NCBI RefSeq assembly: GCF_002078015.1 | Contig: NZ_LWBP01000145.1 | Span: 87,182 to 151,181 of the forward strand | Reading direction: 5' to 3' | Source: Niastella populi | GTDB taxonomy: Bacteria; Bacteroidota; Bacteroidia; Chitinophagales; Chitinophagaceae | Length of the DNA stretch: 64,000 bases | Shown here: in pieces, positions 44,054 to 52,123 of the stretch | Numbering within the stretch: position 1 is the first letter of the stretch | Layout: the number at the start of each line of letters is the position of its first letter | The notes under the pieces: model-generated | Database searches by the model: none | What the model was told of the DNA's origin: nothing | The model's input: only the letters and a program-made list of their open reading frames with translations | Program-made: the position numbers and the translations under genes

Positions 44054-44105
44054 AAAACAAAAAGATCAACATAAGAAGTCCCGGCCAAAAGCCGGGACTT
44101 TTTTT
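44022..44105 (+). promoter_or_regulatory. transcription attenuator (antiterminator + terminator) of pheA
   Basis: Terminator: AAGTCCCGGC/GCCGGGACTT (10 bp, 44076-44100), CAAAA loop, then TTTTT. Competing structure: GGCCGGGA (44022-44029, inside the leader ORF just past the Phe/Tyr run) pairs perfectly with TCCCGGCC (44079-44086), the left half of the terminator. The geometry fits classical ribosome-controlled attenuation: a stalled ribosome lets pheA be read; a freely moving one covers the antiterminator segment and transcription stops. Confidence 0.85.
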
Positions 44106-44140
44106 ATGCCTTATTCAACGGCACGCATAAAAAAGAATCT

Positions 44141-45040
44141 ATGGTCGACCGAAAACAACAACAGGAGATCACCGGCGCAACGCCAGCATCAAATGGCATG
44201 CAAGGCACTGGTATCAAGGTTTCTATACAGGGTTATGAAGGAAGTTTTCACCAGGTGGCAGCCCGCCAGTTCTTTGGAAAAAATGTAGAAGTAATACCTT
44301 GCGCCACCTTTCGCGACCTGATCAAAATTGCCACGAATAAAAAGGAAAGCAACGGTGGCGTTATGGCCATCGAAAATTCCATCGCCGGCAGCATTTTACC
44401 CAACTACAACCTGTTGCAAAAAAGTACCCTCAGGATCATCGGCGAAATTTACCTGCCTATAAAACAACAACTGTTAGTTAACCCCGGGGTACAACTTGAA
44501 GATATACGCGAAGTGCATTCACATTATATGGCCATTCAGCAGTGCCTCGAGTACCTCGATAAATACAACTGGAAGCTGGTTGAAACCGAAGACACGGCCT
44601 TAAGCGCCAAACATGTTCACCAGCACCGCAGCAAACACATAGCCGCCATTGCCAGCAAACTCGCCGCCGATCTGTTCAGCCTCGAAGTGATAGCGCCCAA
44701 CATTCACACAATGAAAAATAACTATACCCGGTTCCTGGTGCTGCAACCAGGGGAAGTAGCACAACCGGTTACTGATGCCGATAAAGCATCGGTAAGTTTT
44801 ATAACCGATCACTCACGCGGAAGTCTTGCCCGGGTACTTACCCGTATAGCTGATGGCGGTATCAACCTGAGCAAACTGCAAAGCTTTCCTATCCCGGGCA
44901 GCGACTGGAAGTACAGCTTTCATGCAGATATGGAATTCGAGACCATTGACCAGTTCAATGATGTTATAAAACATATGCAGCCTATTACCGAAGAAGTGAA
45001 AGTATATGGGGTGTATAAGAAAGGAAAGAATGTTGAATAA
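44141..45040 (+). CDS. pheA: prephenate dehydratase
   Basis: The 299-residue enzyme converts prephenate to phenylpyruvate. The catalytic domain runs to about residue 205 and starts with IQGYEGSFHQVAA; GVMAIENSIAGSI and NNYTRFLVL (the TRF motif) are active-site signatures. A C-terminal ACT domain (about 220-297, with GSLARVLTRIADGGINLSKLQSFP) is the usual site of Phe feedback inhibition. There is no chorismate mutase domain here; that activity is fused to the DAHP synthase downstream. Expression is controlled by the leader-peptide attenuator 36 nt upstream. Confidence 0.95.
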   Translation: MVDRKQQQEITGATPASNGMQGTGIKVSIQGYEGSFHQVAARQFFGKNVEVIPCATFRDLIKIATNKKESNGGVMAIENSIAGSILPNYNLLQKSTLRIIGEIYLPIKQQLLVNPGVQLEDIREVHSHYMAIQQCLEYLDKYNWKLVETEDTALSAKHVHQHRSKHIAAIASKLAADLFSLEVIAPNIHTMKNNYTRFLVLQPGEVAQPVTDADKASVSFITDHSRGSLARVLTRIADGGINLSKLQSFPIPGSDWKYSFHADMEFETIDQFNDVIKHMQPITEEVKVYGVYKKGKNVE

Positions 45041-45046
45041 TGGTTG

Positions 45047-45112
45047 CCGGTTACCGGTTCAGGGTACCGGAAAATACAAATACCGGAACGCCCGGTACCC
45101 GGTAACAGCAAA
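45047..45112. repeat. intergenic repeat, GGTTACCG/GGTACCGG family
   Basis: Left units GGTTACCGGTTC and right units CCCGGTACCCGGTAAC form partial inverted arms between pheA and the aminotransferase gene. Confidence 0.7.
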
Positions 45113-45158
45113 ATAAGTCACTAACGATTCAAATAAACGAACCAGGAAATATTATACC

Positions 45159-46337
45159 ATGCAAACTTCAAAGAGACTGGAAGGAATTGGCGAATATTAT
45201 TTCTCGCAAAAGCTGAGGGAGATCGATGAGTTGAACAAACAGGGGAAGAACGTGATCAACCTCGGTATAGGCAGTCCCGACCTGCCGCCGCATGCCGATG
45301 TGGTAAAGACCCTGCAGGAAGAAAGCGCCAAACCCAACGTGCACGCGTATCAAAGCTATAAAGGATCGCCGGTGTTACGTAAAGCCATCAGCGACTGGTA
45401 CAAAAAATGGTATGATGTTGAACTGAACCCCGAAACCGAAATATTACCCCTGCTGGGTAGTAAGGAAGGGATCATGCACATCTGCATGACCTATCTCGAT
45501 GCCGGCGATAAAGTACTTGTGCCCAACCCCGGTTATCCCACTTACAGAAGCGCTGTAAAGCTGGCCGGCGGCGGGTGTGTTGACTACGATCTTACCGAAG
45601 CCAACAACTGGGAGCCTGATTTTAATGCATTGGATAAACTGGTGGCAGCCGGCGGCACTTTCAAATTAATGTGGATCAACTATCCGCAGATGCCTACCGG
45701 TCAGTTGCCTTCAGCCGCCCTGTTTGAAAAGATAGTGGCCTTCGGAAAAAAACATAACATTCTTATTTGTCATGATAACCCTTACAGTTTTATTCTCAAC
45801 GATGCACCGGCAAGCATCCTGCATGTGCCGGGTGCAAAAGAGATAGCTGTTGAACTGAACTCGCTCAGCAAATCGCATAACATGGCCGGCTGGCGGGTAG
45901 GGGTGTTGAGCGGCGCCAAAGAACGCATCGATGAAGTGCTGCGGTTTAAAAGCAATATGGACAGCGGTATGTTCCTGCCCGCGCAATTAGCGGCTGCAAA
46001 AGCATTACAATTGCCCAAAAGCTGGTACGATGAAGTGAACGTCATTTACAAAAAACGCCGCCAGAAAGTATTTGAGCTGCTCGATCTGTTGCAATGCGTG
46101 TATGATAAAAGTCAGGCCGGCATGTTCGTATGGGCAAAGATCCCTTCGAACTATAAAACCGGTTATGAGCTCAGCGATGAAGTGCTGTATGGAACCGGCG
46201 TATTCATAACGCCCGGCGGCATCTTCGGAAAGGCAGGCGACGGGTACATCCGCGTAAGCCTTTGCAGTCCTGAAGAACGTTTTGCCGAAAGCATTGAACG
46301 GATCAAAGAATTTAAACCAGCATTAAAAGTTAAATAG
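45159..46337 (+). CDS. class I aminotransferase, probable aromatic/prephenate-pathway transaminase
   Basis: The 392-residue PLP enzyme has the fold I signature SLSKSHNMAGWRVG with PLP Lys238, the NLGIGSPDLPPH N-terminal block, and NPGYPTYRS around the cofactor ring. The family includes LL-diaminopimelate and aspartate/aromatic aminotransferases. The position between pheA and tyrA, a conserved order in Bacteroidota, argues that it makes Phe and Tyr from their keto acids or arogenate from prephenate. It ends 2 nt before tyrA, so the two are translationally linked. Confidence 0.85.
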   Translation: MQTSKRLEGIGEYYFSQKLREIDELNKQGKNVINLGIGSPDLPPHADVVKTLQEESAKPNVHAYQSYKGSPVLRKAISDWYKKWYDVELNPETEILPLLGSKEGIMHICMTYLDAGDKVLVPNPGYPTYRSAVKLAGGGCVDYDLTEANNWEPDFNALDKLVAAGGTFKLMWINYPQMPTGQLPSAALFEKIVAFGKKHNILICHDNPYSFILNDAPASILHVPGAKEIAVELNSLSKSHNMAGWRVGVLSGAKERIDEVLRFKSNMDSGMFLPAQLAAAKALQLPKSWYDEVNVIYKKRRQKVFELLDLLQCVYDKSQAGMFVWAKIPSNYKTGYELSDEVLYGTGVFITPGGIFGKAGDGYIRVSLCSPEERFAESIERIKEFKPALKVK

Positions 46338-46339
46338 AA

Positions 46340-47188
46340 ATGTTCAATACTGTTACCATAGTCGGAGTAGGGTTGATCAGCGGTTCTTTCAGTCTTGCGT
46401 TGAAAGAAAGGGCCCTGGTTAAAAAAGTGATCGGCGTAAGCCGTACCGAAGCCAGCGCGCAAAAAGCCATAGAGCTGGGTTTGATAGATGAAGCGCTGCC
46501 CCTTGAAGAAGCGGTAAAACAGGCCGACCTCATTTATGTAGCCATACCTGTTGACGCCACCATTGGCGTAATGCAGCAGGTGATGGATATGGTAACGGAT
46601 AAACAGATCGTTGCCGATGCGGGCAGTACCAAACATGCGTTGTGCGCTGCTATGGACGTTCATCCCATGCGCCGCCGCTTTGTGGCAACCCACCCCATGT
46701 GGGGTACTGAGTACAGCGGTCCGGAGGCGGCCGTACGCAATGCATTCGTTGGCCGTTCCTGCGTGATCTGTGAAAAAGAAAAAAGCGATGCGGCCGCGGT
46801 TGCAACCATTGAAGAAGTTTACCGTCAATTAGGAATGCACCTGGTATACATGGATGCCGACAGCCATGATATGCATACGGCGTATATCAGCCACATCTCA
46901 CACATTACCTCCTTTGCACTGGCCAATACGGTTCTGGAAAAGGAGAAAGAAGAAGATACCATTTTTGAACTGGCCGGTGGCGGTTTTGAAAGTACAGTAC
47001 GGTTGGCGAAAAGTAATCCCGCCATGTGGGTGCCGATCTTCAAACAGAACCGCGAGCATGTGCTCGATGTATTGAATGAGCACATCAGCCAGCTGCGTAA
47101 GTTCAAGGCTTGTCTCGAAAAGGAGAACTACACTTATTTGCAGGAGCTCATTGAGCAGGCGAATACGATAAAGAGGATACTTAAGTAG
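46340..47188 (+). CDS. tyrA: prephenate dehydrogenase
   Basis: The 282-residue NAD-dependent dehydrogenase oxidatively decarboxylates prephenate to 4-hydroxyphenylpyruvate. The Rossmann motif GVGLISG is at 9-15; ATHPMWGTEYSGP and SHDMHTAYISHISH supply the substrate-site His residues typical of TyrA. There is no C-terminal ACT domain or fused chorismate mutase. It is directly coupled to the aminotransferase gene (2-nt gap) and lies in the transcript governed by the pheA attenuator unless an internal terminator exists. Confidence 0.93.
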   Translation: MFNTVTIVGVGLISGSFSLALKERALVKKVIGVSRTEASAQKAIELGLIDEALPLEEAVKQADLIYVAIPVDATIGVMQQVMDMVTDKQIVADAGSTKHALCAAMDVHPMRRRFVATHPMWGTEYSGPEAAVRNAFVGRSCVICEKEKSDAAAVATIEEVYRQLGMHLVYMDADSHDMHTAYISHISHITSFALANTVLEKEKEEDTIFELAGGGFESTVRLAKSNPAMWVPIFKQNREHVLDVLNEHISQLRKFKACLEKENYTYLQELIEQANTIKRILK

Positions 47189-47578
47189 TACCTCCAATCC
47201 CCTAAAGGGGGAGGAGTAAATACAGTTCCAGGTCACGAGTTCTTTGTTTTGGCATTTCTGCTTTAGGCAGCCTGAAGCGTGCAAATAATTATGAGGCTTG
47301 GGTATAGGACCTTTCACGTTTCCCAGCCTGTCCCGATGATGTCGGGGTTTGCCGTTTCATGATTGCAACCGGGGATCGTAAAACCCACAAAGTTGATTCA
47401 GCTAAAATGCTGAATAGAAATAGATAAATCCCGAAACCCTTGCTACGTCCGGGTTTCGTAGAATGAATGGTAAGAAAGACAAATTATACGAGACGGCCGG
47501 TAAAAGGCCGGCTTAACATGATATCATCAAATTGCTCTTTGAACCGGATTTTATTTAGGTCAACGGCCATAATAACAG
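47189..47578. other. repeat-bearing gap between tyrA and the helicase gene
   Basis: It contains a variant of the CCCGATGATGTCGGG hairpin module with TTTGCCG/TTTCATG units (47307-47363), an 8-bp perfect hairpin CGAAACCC/GGGTTTCG (about 47432-47460) without a T tail, and a GCCGG/CCGGC hairpin near 47494-47512. No ORF. Confidence 0.55.
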
Positions 47579-47586
47579 TACCTTTG
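47579..47586 (+). promoter_or_regulatory. -7 element (TACCTTTG) of the DEAD-box helicase gene
   Basis: TAnnTTTG match 17 nt before the ATG, so the helicase can be transcribed independently of the aromatic genes around it. Confidence 0.6.
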
Positions 47587-47603
47587 CGCCAAATTTTCTG
47601 ACT

Positions 47604-49283
47604 ATGATAACATTTGATGCATTGGGTTTAAATGAGCGGCTGATTCAGGCTACCAATGCTTTAGGATTTGTTAATCCCACGCCGATACAGGAACAGGCTA
47701 TTCCTGTTTTATTGAGCGGCACCAAAGATCTGGTGGGATTGGCACAAACAGGCACCGGTAAAACGGCTGCATTTGGGTTACCCCTTTTGCATTTGGTGAA
47801 CGAGCAGGCCAAGCATCCCCAGGCATTAGTGGTGTGTCCGACGAGAGAATTGTGCATGCAGATCGTGAACGAAGTAGAAGGGTTTAAAAAGTTTATGCCC
47901 GGTATGTTTGTGGTGGCTGTTTATGGCGGCACCCCAATTGGACAACAGATCCGGGAGTTGAGAAGAGGCGTGCAGATCGTAGTAGCCACACCCGGCCGTT
48001 TGATCGATCTGATCGAACGCAAGGCCATCGACCTAGAGCAGATCCAGTACGTGATCCTCGATGAAGCCGATGAAATGCTGAACATGGGCTTCCAGGAAGA
48101 TATTGAGTTCATTTTAAAGAACACTCCCAAACGTGAAGCCACGTGGTTGTTCAGCGCTACCATGCCACCTGAAATTAAACGGGTAAGCAAGCGCTACATG
48201 AAAGACCCGGTTGAGGTTACGGTAGGTAAAGTGAATTCGGCCAACAAGAACATCGATCACCAGTACTATATCACCAGTGCCCAGCACCGGTACGAAGCGC
48301 TGAAACGCCTGATCGATTTCAACCCCGGCATTTACGGCATCATTTTCACCCGTACCAAGGCCGATGCCCAGGATATTGCCGAGAAGTTGACCCGTGAAGG
48401 ATACGATATCGACGCATTGCATGGCGACCTTACGCAGCAGCAACGCGACAAGGTAATGGGTGATTTCAGGGATAAGACCTTACAGCTCTTAATAGCAACC
48501 GATGTGGCCGCCCGCGGTATCGACGTACAGGGCATCACGCATGTGATCAACTACGAACTGCCCGATGATGTGGAAGTATACACCCACAGAAGCGGCAGAA
48601 CGGGCCGTGCCGGTAAAACAGGGGTTTGTATGTCAATCGTGCATGTACGTGAGCTGGGAAAAATGCGGCAGATACAAACCATTGTACAGGCGCCTTTTCA
48701 CAAGCTCGAGATCCCTACCGGCAAAGATGTTTGCCGCAAACAGTTCTACCATTTCATGGATAAGCTGTTGTCGCTCGAGGTGAACCACGGTGATTACGAA
48801 ACCTATGTGCCTATGCTCGAGGAGAAGTTCGCCGACATGAGCAAGGAAGAGATCCTGAAGCGCGTAGCCGCCATGGAGTTCGACCGCTTTTTGAAATATT
48901 ATGAGAACGCCGAAGACCTGAACGTACGTGAACAACGCCGTGAAAGAGGCGACAGGTTAACAGTGAGAAGGGACGGCGCCGGTGGCGACAGAAAGTCATT
49001 TACCGATACCCGCGGCAGAAGGTTCGCCGGCGGTGGCGGTGATTATACCAAGTTATTTGTAAACCTGGGCACCAAAGACGGCTTTTACAAAGCCAGTTTC
49101 CTGCAGTTCATTTTAGATATGAGCGAACTGCAGAAAGAAGTGCTCGGCAGAATAGATATGAAGGAAATGAATAGCTGGATCGAGATCGATAAGCGGGCAG
49201 CCCGCCAGATGATCCAGGCTATTGACGGAAGAAATTATAAGGGTAGAAGGATCAGGATGAATGAAGCGGATAGCAGAAGATAA
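47604..49283 (+). CDS. DEAD-box RNA helicase with DbpA-type RNA-binding domain
   Basis: The 559-residue helicase carries all core motifs: AQTGTGKT (47-54), PTREL, DEADEML, SATMP, and HRSGRTGRAGKTG. The C-terminal domain (about 480-556, TKLFVNLGTKDGFYKASF to GRRIRM) is the DbpA/CsdA RNA-recognition-like domain that targets ribosomal RNA or mRNA structures. Likely roles are ribosome assembly and cold adaptation. Its place between tyrA and the DAHP synthase gene interrupts the aromatic cluster; its own promoter suggests independent control. TGATAATT-type repeats begin right at the stop codon. Confidence 0.93.
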   Translation: MITFDALGLNERLIQATNALGFVNPTPIQEQAIPVLLSGTKDLVGLAQTGTGKTAAFGLPLLHLVNEQAKHPQALVVCPTRELCMQIVNEVEGFKKFMPGMFVVAVYGGTPIGQQIRELRRGVQIVVATPGRLIDLIERKAIDLEQIQYVILDEADEMLNMGFQEDIEFILKNTPKREATWLFSATMPPEIKRVSKRYMKDPVEVTVGKVNSANKNIDHQYYITSAQHRYEALKRLIDFNPGIYGIIFTRTKADAQDIAEKLTREGYDIDALHGDLTQQQRDKVMGDFRDKTLQLLIATDVAARGIDVQGITHVINYELPDDVEVYTHRSGRTGRAGKTGVCMSIVHVRELGKMRQIQTIVQAPFHKLEIPTGKDVCRKQFYHFMDKLLSLEVNHGDYETYVPMLEEKFADMSKEEILKRVAAMEFDRFLKYYENAEDLNVREQRRERGDRLTVRRDGAGGDRKSFTDTRGRRFAGGGGDYTKLFVNLGTKDGFYKASFLQFILDMSELQKEVLGRIDMKEMNSWIEIDKRAARQMIQAIDGRNYKGRRIRMNEADSRR

Positions 49284-49287
49284 TTAG

Positions 49288-49374
49288 CTAATTTGATAGT
49301 GTGATAATTAGCTAATTGTGAGATACGAAGTCTTCATTTCATTATCACATTATCAAATTATCACATTATCAAAT
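49288..49374. repeat. inverted-arm octamer repeat (TGATAATT family)
   Basis: Left arm TTTGATAGTGTGATAATT-type units and right inverted arm ATTATCACATTATCAAATT-type units around about 25 nt; between the helicase and DAHP synthase genes. Confidence 0.85.
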
Positions 49375-49385
49375 TGAAAATTAAT

Positions 49386-50474
49386 ATGCAACAAACATCA
49401 ACAACCATGAGAGAGACCGTGCAACAGGTGTGGAAAAAGCGTCCTATGATCATTAGCGGACCTTGCAGTGCCGAAACAGAAGAGCAGGTACTGGAAACAG
49501 CCACCCGTTTGGCAAAAACAGGAAAGGTAGATATTCTTCGTGCTGGTATCTGGAAACCACGCACCCGTCCCGGCAGCTTTGAAGGCATTGGCACCAAGGG
49601 TTTACCCTGGATGCAACAGGCCAAAAAGATCACCGGTTTACCCGTAACTGTGGAAGTAGCAACCGCCAAACAGGTAGAAGACGCACTGACCTTCGACGTA
49701 GACGTACTGTGGATCGGCGCCCGTACCACCGTTAACCCATTCAGCGTACAGGATGTAGCTGATGCCTTACGTGGTGTTGATGTTCCCGTTTTGATCAAGA
49801 ACCCTATCAATCCCGACCTGGAACTGTGGACCGGCGCCGTTGAGCGTGTGGCCAAGGCAGGCATCAAACAAATTGGTTTGATCCATCGCGGATTCAGCTC
49901 TTACGGAAATACCGAATACCGGAATGCGCCCATGTGGCACCTGGCCATTGAAATGAAACGCCGCAACCCGGAATTATTAATGATCAACGATCCCTCACAT
50001 ATCAGCGGCCGCCGCGATATCCTGCTCGATGTAGCCCAGAAAGCCATTGACCTCGATATGGACGGTCTGATCATCGAAAGCCATATAGACCCCGATAAAG
50101 CATGGAGCGATGCCAAACAACAGATCACTCCTGAAAGACTGGGCGAAATGATCGGACAGATCGTATGGCGTAAAGAAGATATCAACTCCGAAGAATTTCA
50201 CGCCGCGCTTGAAAAACTGCGCCAACAGATCAACCACCTCGATGATGAACTGATGCAGATCCTCAGCCAGCGTATGAGCATTGCAGAAAAGATCGGCGAA
50301 TACAAAAAGAACAATAACATCACCATTCTGCAAACCAACCGCTGGAATGAGATCCTGGAAAGAGCATTCAAAAAAGGCGAGAAGCTGAACCTGAGCAAAG
50401 AGTTCATCACCAAATATTTTGATGCCGTTCACATGGAGAGCATTAACCATCAGAATAAGATCATGAATTCGTAA
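49386..50474 (+). CDS. bifunctional DAHP synthase / chorismate mutase
   Basis: The 362-residue product joins a type I-beta DAHP synthase (about 1-262, with GPCSAET, RAGIWKPRTRPGSFEG and DPSHISGRRD) to a C-terminal AroQ-class chorismate mutase (about 270-345, LRQQINHLDDELMQILSQRM). It catalyses both the first step of the shikimate pathway and the branch from chorismate to prephenate, supplying the substrate of PheA and TyrA encoded upstream. Fusion to chorismate mutase usually confers feedback inhibition by prephenate or chorismate. Start ATG 49386; an in-frame TTG at 49374 is rejected. Confidence 0.94.
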   Translation: MQQTSTTMRETVQQVWKKRPMIISGPCSAETEEQVLETATRLAKTGKVDILRAGIWKPRTRPGSFEGIGTKGLPWMQQAKKITGLPVTVEVATAKQVEDALTFDVDVLWIGARTTVNPFSVQDVADALRGVDVPVLIKNPINPDLELWTGAVERVAKAGIKQIGLIHRGFSSYGNTEYRNAPMWHLAIEMKRRNPELLMINDPSHISGRRDILLDVAQKAIDLDMDGLIIESHIDPDKAWSDAKQQITPERLGEMIGQIVWRKEDINSEEFHAALEKLRQQINHLDDELMQILSQRMSIAEKIGEYKKNNNITILQTNRWNEILERAFKKGEKLNLSKEFITKYFDAVHMESINHQNKIMNS

Positions 50475-50477
50475 ATC

Positions 50478-50580
50478 GTGAATGGTCAATGGTGAATGGT
50501 GGATAACCCGCGAATCCGGAGATTCCGAACTAAACGGGGAGCTCAAAAGAGAAATCCATTGACAATTGACAATTGACCAT
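50478..50580. repeat. inverted-arm heptamer repeat (ATTGACC/ATTCACC family) upstream of the transposase
   Basis: Left arm CGTGAATGGTCAATGGTGAA-type units (50478-50500) and inverted right arm CCATTGACAATTGACAATTG-type units (50556-50580) around a spacer with GGATAACCCGCG. It starts 3 nt after the DAHP synthase stop and ends about 20 nt before the transposase start. Confidence 0.85.
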
Positions 50581-50599
50581 TCTCCATAAGACTTCCTAT

Positions 50600-51028
50600 A
50601 TGACAAGCCCAAACAGCAAAGTGTATTTGTTCATTCATGTAATTACCTGCGTAAAGAACAAAGAACCTTTGTTGACAAAGCCTGTTCGTACGGTACTTTT
50701 CGCCCACATTAAAAAGCATGCAACTGAAAGTGGTATCAACGTGTTGTCGGTAAACGGCACCGAAGACCATATGCATGCCGTGGTGCAAATGATGGCTACG
50801 CAGAATCTGGCCCAGATCATGAAAAGCATCCGTACCGAATCGGCCGCCTGGATCAATGAAGGCAACTTCATCAAAAATCACTTCGAGTGGGATGACAGCT
50901 TTGCTGCGTTGAGCATTAGCCCCAGTAGTGTGAAACAGGTGTTGGACTATATTGAAAAACAGGAAGAACATCATAAAACGAAGACGTTGGAAAGTGAGCT
51001 GGAAGTGTTTCAGAAAATTCAGATTTGA
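50600..51028 (+). CDS. Y1 (HUH) transposase, REP-associated / IS200-like
   Basis: The 142-residue product matches the size and motifs of IS200/REP-associated tyrosine transposases: the metal-binding HUH motif is His57-Met58-His59 in EDHMHAVV, and the nucleophile is Tyr117 in DYIEKQEEHH. All catalytic residues are intact, so it may be active or domesticated. No IS200-type ends or second ORF (tnpB) were seen; instead it is flanked by the ATTGACC inverted-arm repeat. It stands between DAHP synthase and aroB in the same orientation, and its stop lies 8 nt before the aroB ATG. ATG 50600 is preferred over an earlier in-frame ATG at 50573 that falls in the repeat. Confidence 0.88.
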   Translation: MTSPNSKVYLFIHVITCVKNKEPLLTKPVRTVLFAHIKKHATESGINVLSVNGTEDHMHAVVQMMATQNLAQIMKSIRTESAAWINEGNFIKNHFEWDDSFAALSISPSSVKQVLDYIEKQEEHHKTKTLESELEVFQKIQI

Positions 51029-51036
51029 TAAGTGGT

Positions 51037-52059
51037 ATGCAAACAAAAAGTTACCGGTTTTCATCTGCCTCCGTAAATTATTATTTCGATGCCGATTTTT
51101 CCAGACTGGAAAAAATGATCGGCAAAGATCATGCAGTGCTTATTACGGACGAACATATTTTCCAGGCCCATAAAAAGAAGCTGAAAGGGTGGAACTGCAT
51201 CTCCCTGAAGCCGGGCGAAGAATATAAAGTACAGGCCACGGTTGATTCTATCGTTGAACAACTGATAGAGTTCAAAGCCGACCGCAGCACCTGGCTCATA
51301 GGTATCGGCGGTGGTGTGGTAACCGATATTACCGGTTATGTGGCGGCGGTATACATGCGGGGAATAAGATGTGGTTTTGTTCCCACCAGCATCCTGGCCA
51401 TGGTCGATGCATCCATCGGCGGTAAGAACGGGATCGATGTAGGTATCTACAAAAACCTGGTAGGTACCATCAGGCAACCGCAATTCCTGCTATACGATTA
51501 CAGCTTACTGAAATCGCTTCCCAAACAGGAATGGATCAACGGTTTTGCCGAGATCATCAAGCACAGCTGTATAAAGGATCTCCCCTTATTCAAAGAGCTG
51601 GAAAAAAATAAGATCACCCATTACCAAAGGAACAAACCGGCATTGGCCAAACTCATTCGCCGCAACGCTGACATTAAATCAACCGTAGTGGTGGCCGATG
51701 AGTTTGAAAAAGGCGAACGGCGCTTGCTGAACTTTGGCCATACCCTCGGGCATGCCATTGAAAATATGTATGAGCTCAGTCACGGACAGGCCATCAGTAT
51801 CGGTATGACGGCCGCCTGCCAGATCTCGAACCGGCTGGTTGGTTTTAAAGACAGCGACCGGGTTATAAAAGTGCTTGACCAATATGGATTGCCCACGCTG
51901 GCCAACTTCGATAAGCAACAGGCTTTTGAAGTACTGAAAATGGATAAAAAGCGTGAGCAAAAAGAAATGAATTTTGTGCTGTTGGAGAAACTGGGGAAAG
52001 GGGTAGTAAAGCCTATTCCTATGGTGCAGCTCGAGAAGATCGTAAATGAACTTAGTTAA
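51037..52059 (+). CDS. aroB: 3-dehydroquinate synthase
   Basis: The 340-residue NAD- and metal-dependent enzyme turns DAHP into 3-dehydroquinate. IGIGGGVVTDITGYVA is the NAD-binding motif; PTSILAMVDASIGGKNGID binds substrate; FNFAEIIKH-like FAEIIKHS and FGHTLGHAIE carry metal ligands Glu and His. It is slightly shorter at the N-terminus than E. coli AroB. ATG 51037 is chosen over an in-frame TTG at 51025. It begins 8 nt after the transposase stop, so the transposase gene is embedded in the aro transcript. The TAA stop lies within AGTTAAC, the unit of the following repeat. Confidence 0.95.
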   Translation: MQTKSYRFSSASVNYYFDADFSRLEKMIGKDHAVLITDEHIFQAHKKKLKGWNCISLKPGEEYKVQATVDSIVEQLIEFKADRSTWLIGIGGGVVTDITGYVAAVYMRGIRCGFVPTSILAMVDASIGGKNGIDVGIYKNLVGTIRQPQFLLYDYSLLKSLPKQEWINGFAEIIKHSCIKDLPLFKELEKNKITHYQRNKPALAKLIRRNADIKSTVVVADEFEKGERRLLNFGHTLGHAIENMYELSHGQAISIGMTAACQISNRLVGFKDSDRVIKVLDQYGLPTLANFDKQQAFEVLKMDKKREQKEMNFVLLEKLGKGVVKPIPMVQLEKIVNELS

Positions 52060-52060
52060 C

Positions 52061-52117
52061 GTGTTGATTAAGTTAACGGGTTAATCAGTTAACCCGTTAA
52101 CCCGTCAACTAATCAAC
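52061..52117. repeat. inverted-arm repeat (GTTAACC/GTTGATTA family)
   Basis: GTGTTGATTAAGTTAACGGG and an inverted arm of CCCGTTAACCCGTCAAC units fill the gap between aroB and aroA. Confidence 0.8.
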
Positions 52118-52123
52118 TTAAAC

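Noticed and set aside
44106..44288. Alternative frame overlapping the start of pheA
   Set aside because: It overlaps the true pheA frame, which has clear catalytic motifs; the leader peptide is the functional short ORF here.
50573..50599. Upstream start for the Y1 transposase
   Set aside because: The extra residues derive from the repeat element; the 142-residue form matches the normal family length.
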